Source: Pandoraea horticolens (GTDB taxonomy: Bacteria; Pseudomonadota; Gammaproteobacteria; Burkholderiales; Burkholderiaceae). From it: a stretch of DNA of 64,000 nt. Made by a program: the position numbers and the translations under genes. Below are positions 63,968-64,000 of the stretch, piece by piece. Each line of letters starts with the position of its first letter. Within the stretch, counting starts at the first letter, position 1. Under the pieces are notes generated by a model, which made no database searches, was not told the DNA's origin, and worked only from the letters and a program-made list of their open reading frames with translations. Where the stretch lies: positions 1-64,000 of the forward strand of contig NZ_CABPSM010000015.1 in NCBI RefSeq assembly GCF_902459555.1, given 5' to 3'.

Positions 63968-64000
63968 AGCGGTGCTTTTCCTTCGCAGGAAAGCACCGCT
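63968..64000. other. Strong inverted repeat at the right window edge
   Basis: AGCGGTGCTTT(T)CCT pairs with AGGAAAGCACCGCT across a TCGC loop: 14 bp with one bulged T. It runs to the last base, so what follows cannot be seen; it could be a terminator or a repeat element. The 200 bases before it (63766-63967) show no gene or promoter that I can support. Confidence 0.5.

Overview
The window is a GC-rich chromosomal segment of a betaproteobacterium. Gene order and protein character (carA-leuE-carB, greA, yhbY, rlmE-ftsH-folP-glmM, pstSCAB-phoU-phoB-phoR, ppk/ppx) point to the family Burkholderiaceae, most likely Pandoraea or a close relative; that is a judgement from remembered gene order, not a search.

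Left third (1-29,300), core metabolism and phosphate: a truncated allantoicase gene, a C4-dicarboxylate permease gene (dctA) divergent from a GntR/FCD regulator, the carbamoyl-phosphate synthase genes with a leucine-efflux-type gene between them, then greA, a DUF4149-type gene, yhbY, rlmE, ftsH, folP and glmM. The complete phosphate module follows: pstS-pstC-pstA-pstB-phoU-phoB-phoR on the plus strand, ppk and ppx divergent, then an ornithine-lipid acyltransferase (olsB-like) and sixA. PhoB-type boxes built from 11-bp units can be read before pstS, between ppk and ppx, and before olsB.

Middle (29,195-32,360), a small degraded island: a tRNA-Pro(TGG) gene with a truncated tyrosine-recombinase gene pointing at it, a phospholipase-D-like protein of lower GC, a frameshifted fragment, a small hypothetical protein and a ParD/ParE toxin-antitoxin pair. 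A short motif (TCCCTAAT and relatives) recurs at both ends.

Right half (32,366-64,000), surface proteins and their regulators: a 7-TM sensor kinase and LuxR-type regulator divergent from a 2076-residue Gly-rich autotransporter; a Tat-exported beta-lactamase-like serine hydrolase; a marR-isochorismatase-membrane protein-MFS operon; a divergent NmrA/HxlR pair; and a cell-surface-signalling locus resembling VreA-VreI-VreR (STN/TonB-C protein, ECF sigma factor, FecR anti-sigma) followed by a 4239-residue filamentous-haemagglutinin-type exoprotein. The fecR gene and the giant gene share an almost identical promoter motif with identical spacing, so I infer that the sigma factor drives both. A weaker PhoB-like box before the STN gene suggests the system may be tied to phosphate starvation, which would link it with the left part of the window. 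No TpsB-type transporter for the giant exoprotein is present. The window closes with a histone-H1-like Lys/Ala-rich protein.
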